Shown: positions 51,009 through 54,168 of the stretch, in pieces
Numbering within the stretch: position 1 is the stretch's first letter
How the letters are laid out: the number at the start of each line of letters is the position of its first letter
NCBI GenBank assembly: GCA_031276535.1
Contig: JAISMV010000148.1
Location: 1-54,168 of the forward strand
DNA from: Flavobacteriaceae bacterium
GTDB lineage: Bacteria; Bacteroidota; Bacteroidia; Flavobacteriales; Weeksellaceae
Direction: 5' to 3'
DNA length: 54,168 nt
The notes under the pieces: model-generated
Told to the model about the DNA's origin: nothing
Seen by the model: the letters and a program-made list of their open reading frames with translations, nothing else
The model's database searches: none
Made by a program: the position numbers and the translations under genes

Positions 51009-52892
51009 ATGGCAAAAGGTACTATCAATGTATCAGTAGAGAATATTTTTCCTCTGATTAAGAAGTTTTTATACAGCGATCATGAAATTTTTTTGCGGGA
51101 ATTAGTTTCCAATGCTACCGATGCAACCCTTAAACTAAAACACTTAACCAATATAGGGGAAGCCAAAACAGAATACGGCAACCCTGTAATTGAGATAAAG
51201 ATAGACGAGAAAAACAAAACCCTGCATATAATAGATCAGGGAATAGGAATGACGGAAGAAGAAGTAATAAAATACATCAATGAAGTTGCTTTTTCCGGGG
51301 CGGAAGATTTTATATCTAAACATAAAGATGCTGAAAAAGAAGGTATTATCGGTCATTTCGGACTTGGATTCTACTCTTCTTTCATGGTAGCGGATAAAGT
51401 AGAGATCATAACCAAATCGTATACGGATGCTCCGGCAGTTCATTGGATTTGTGACGGAAGTCCGAATTTTGAATTAAGTCCGGCAGATAAAAAGGAGCGG
51501 GGAACAGAAATTATTTTACATATTTCCGAAGATTCTGCAGAATTCTTAGAAAATTATAAAATCCGGGAATTATTATTAAAATATAACCGTTTTATGCCTA
51601 TTCCGATTAAATTCGGAACCAAGGAAGAAACTTTGCCATTACCCGAAGGAGCGGATAAAGACGCCAAACCGGAAAAAATAACCGTTGACAACATCATCAA
51701 TAATCCCAATCCGGCATGGACCAAAGCTCCTTCCGAATTAAAAGATGAAGACTATAAGAGTTTTTATCATGAGTTGTATCCTATGCAATTTGAGGAACCG
51801 CTTTTCTATATTCATTTAAATGTGGATTATCCGTTCCATTTAACCGGAATTTTATTTTTTCCGAAACTGGGCAACAATCTGAATTTGGATAAAGATAAAA
51901 TACAATTATACCAAAATCAGGTGTTTGTTACCGATGAGGTGAAAGGAATCGTTCCCGATTTTCTTATGTTGCTAAGAGGAGTTATTGATTCTCCGGATAT
52001 TCCGCTGAACGTGTCCCGATCCTACTTACAGGCAGACGGAGCTGTAAAGAAGATCTCTTCTTACATCACCAAAAAAGTGGCAGACAAAATGGCTTCTCTG
52101 ATAAACGAAAATCGTGAAGATTACGAGAAGAAATGGAACGACATCAAAATCGTCATCGAATACGGAATGATTTCAGAAGATAAGTTTTATGAAAAATCCG
52201 ATAAGTTTGCTTTATATCCTACTGTTGACGAAAAGTACTACACCTTTGACGAGTTCAAAGATAAAATCAAAGATAACCAAACCGATAAAGACGGGAAATT
52301 AGTTATTCTGTATGCCTCCAACATAAACGAACAGGATCAATACATACAAGCCGCAAAAGATAAAGGATATGAAGTATTATTATTAGACTCTCCGGTGGTT
52401 CCTCACTTAATTCAGAAACTGGAAACCTCTAAAGAAAACCTTTCTTTTGTACGGGTGGATGCCGATCATGTCAATAATCTGATCAAAAAAGAGGAAAACA
52501 CCGTTTCCATTCTTTCCGATGAGGAAAAAGAAAATCTGAAAAAAGAGCTTGAAGAAAATATCGATTCCAAAACGTATACCGTTGTACTGGAAAATCTAAG
52601 CAAAGATGATTTCCCGTTCATACTCACTCAACCGGAATTTATGCGCAGAATGAAAGATATGCAGCAAATAGGCGGAGGAATGTTTGGAATGATGGGTAAT
52701 TTCCCGGAGACGTATAATCTGGTGGTAAATACCAATAGTCCGTTAGCTTCGGAAATTGTAGCAAAAGAAGATAAAGAGGCTAAATCCAAAATTATAAAAC
52801 AAGCGCTGGATTTAGCAAAACTTTCTCAAAATATATTGAAAGGAAAGGAATTGACCGATTTTATCAAACGTAGTTTCGAGTTGATCAAATGA
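51009..52892 (+). CDS. htpG: Molecular chaperone HtpG (Hsp90)
   Basis: 627 aa; FLRELVSNATDATLKLKHL, IDQGIGMTEEEVIKYINEVAFSGAEDF, GHFGLGFYSSFMVADKVEI. Confidence 0.97.
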   Translation: MAKGTINVSVENIFPLIKKFLYSDHEIFLRELVSNATDATLKLKHLTNIGEAKTEYGNPVIEIKIDEKNKTLHIIDQGIGMTEEEVIKYINEVAFSGAEDFISKHKDAEKEGIIGHFGLGFYSSFMVADKVEIITKSYTDAPAVHWICDGSPNFELSPADKKERGTEIILHISEDSAEFLENYKIRELLLKYNRFMPIPIKFGTKEETLPLPEGADKDAKPEKITVDNIINNPNPAWTKAPSELKDEDYKSFYHELYPMQFEEPLFYIHLNVDYPFHLTGILFFPKLGNNLNLDKDKIQLYQNQVFVTDEVKGIVPDFLMLLRGVIDSPDIPLNVSRSYLQADGAVKKISSYITKKVADKMASLINENREDYEKKWNDIKIVIEYGMISEDKFYEKSDKFALYPTVDEKYYTFDEFKDKIKDNQTDKDGKLVILYASNINEQDQYIQAAKDKGYEVLLLDSPVVPHLIQKLETSKENLSFVRVDADHVNNLIKKEENTVSILSDEEKENLKKELEENIDSKTYTVVLENLSKDDFPFILTQPEFMRRMKDMQQIGGGMFGMMGNFPETYNLVVNTNSPLASEIVAKEDKEAKSKIIKQALDLAKLSQNILKGKELTDFIKRSFELIK

Positions 52893-52983
52893 TCCCGTTA
52901 ACTACCCGATTGATTAATTTAAAGAAGAGTAATCATAGGGGATATATTCAAATTTGGATTGTAAATTTCTTTCAAAACTTAAT

Positions 52984-53010
52984 AAAGGCTTACTTTAGTA
53001 AGCCTTTTTT
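52984..53010 (+). terminator. Intrinsic terminator downstream of htpG
   Basis: aaaggcttactttagtaagcctttttt hairpin. Confidence 0.8.
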
Positions 53011-53095
53011 TATAACTTAAAATTAAAGTTTTTAATTTTTTCGCGCAGGTTAGAAAGGAGTCTTTTTGTAATTTTTCGCATTCTAATTGAAATTG

Positions 53096-53719
53096 TCATT
53101 GATTACCCGACTCAGACGGAGAATCAATGAGTTTTTTCCAACTAAAATAACCTAAAATACCCACCACCAATAAAAACATTGTTAATAATGAGTACAAGAA
53201 TAATCCTTTGTAGATAAGCAACGGTATGGATATTATATTGCTTACGGTAAGAAACAGCCAATTCTCTAACCTTCGCTTAGCCAACAGCCACATTCCCGCC
53301 CAGGCAAAAGCGCTTACCGAAGAATCCCAGAAAGGAACATCGGAATTGGTGAAATACTTCAAAAATACATACAAAGAAAAATAGGAAACTATGACAATTC
53401 CTATGGAAGTCATCCATTCCTTAGGGGTAGAATAGCCAACGCTAAGCTTTGCCGTTCCTCTTTTTAGCCAGATAAACCATCCATATACACTCATTACAAA
53501 ATAGTATGCATACAATAAAATCTCGGCATACAACCGCTTATCAAGATATAAATAAATTGTAATGCAGATACTTATCAACCCACAGGGATATAACCATATC
53601 TTGTTGCGTTTTGCAAACAGAACTTCTGCTACTCCAAAACAAACCCCGATGCCTTCCAGCCACGAAGTCTGATTATATTGTTCCCGAATTACCAGTAACC
53701 ATTCTTTTAATACATCCAT
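53096..53719 (-). CDS. PnuC-family vitamin transporter, probably thiamine-specific (PnuT-like)
   Basis: 207 aa, multi-TM; WLLAKRRLENWLFLTVSNIISIPLLIYKGLFLYSLLTMFLLVVGILGYFSW; preceded by a TPP riboswitch. Confidence 0.85.
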   Translation of the reverse strand: MDVLKEWLLVIREQYNQTSWLEGIGVCFGVAEVLFAKRNKIWLYPCGLISICITIYLYLDKRLYAEILLYAYYFVMSVYGWFIWLKRGTAKLSVGYSTPKEWMTSIGIVIVSYFSLYVFLKYFTNSDVPFWDSSVSAFAWAGMWLLAKRRLENWLFLTVSNIISIPLLIYKGLFLYSLLTMFLLVVGILGYFSWKKLIDSPSESGNQ

Positions 53720-53784
53720 AATTTATAACCGGTTAAGTTATGTCATTATGGGTACTTACATAAAAAATACAGCTAAATACACAA

Positions 53785-53880
53785 CTCCCTACGTCGGCAT
53801 TACCCGAATCAGGTTCTTAGGGTATAATCTCAGCTCATTAGTTATATTTATAAACAAATTGTTTATAATCAAGCACCCCT
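53785..53880 (-). promoter_or_regulatory. TPP (THI-box) riboswitch
   Basis: Minus strand aggggtgc...ctgagattataccctaagaacctgattcgggtaatgccgacgtaggga: canonical GGGGUGC, CUGAGA, GAACCUGAuyCGGGUAAUGCCGgCGUAGGGA elements. Confidence 0.95.
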
Positions 53881-53987
53881 TTATACGATTTATTACGGAC
53901 AAAAATACTAAATAAATCATTACATTCCTTATCTCACTGCATTTCTTTTATCAGATAATCGTATTTTTCTTTCACCGGCTATATATA

Positions 53988-54168
53988 GAGCCTGTTTAAA
54001 TTTTATTCAACTATTTATTTTTAGGTTCTAATTATATTTTGCATTCTTTTTAAGCTCTTTTGAGCGTCTTTTTTACTTTTTCTTCTTGATTTAGCCCGCT
54101 AAATCTTCAAATAAAAAGCAAAAAATCCATCTCAAAAATAGCAATAAAAAATAATCGCAATAAAATTT
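53988..54168. mobile_element. 191-bp MITE-like element, last 10 bp cut off by window end
   Basis: gagcctgtttaaattttattcaactattt...aataaaattt; gap-free match to 47374-47554. Confidence 0.88.

Noticed and set aside
1-54168. CRISPR array, restriction-modification, toxin-antitoxin, retron or prophage genes
   Set aside because: No regularly spaced short direct repeats and no recognisable proteins of these systems were found by reading the ORF track and sequence

Overview
AT-rich Bacteroidota (Flavobacteriia-like) chromosomal segment of 54,168 bp. I infer the lineage from gldKLMN and the tRNA-tuf-tRNA-secE-nusG-rplKAJL-rpoBC order; I could not do a database comparison. Contents: (i) yjdJ/yjdI-like genes, rnz, NUDIX, mnmD, ilvE, rocD, a MazG-like gene and aroA. 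(ii) An envelope-glycan region with a GT2, an EpsG-like protein and an AftB-like GT-C protein, then murF, HMG-CoA synthase, an O-methyltransferase, NlpC/P60 and rnhB. (iii) A cassette resembling the actinobacterial decaprenyl-phosphoryl-arabinose (DPA) pathway: UbiA/DPPR-synthase-like, DprE1-like, GT-C-like membrane protein, DprE2-like SDR and HAD phosphatase. (iv) Rhomboid protease, FAD oxidoreductase, the T9SS/gliding operon gldKLMN, an arginase-fold protein with a degraded metal site, and topA. (v) rpoC-rpoB-rplLJAK-nusG-secE-tRNA-Trp-tuf-4 tRNAs, hpf, xerC and rpsU. (vi) An accessory stretch with a 191-bp MITE family, an IS5-like transposase remnant, a YoaP-type GNAT, htpG, and a TPP riboswitch controlling a PnuC-family transporter. 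The most interesting signals are the DPA-like cassette (DprE1 homologue with Ala at the position equivalent to Mtb Cys387), the arginase pseudoenzyme beside the T9SS genes, the tandem 49-codon duplication in gldL, and the MITE family. That family has one copy reduced to a 41-bp perfect palindrome, and both window ends lie inside copies of it.
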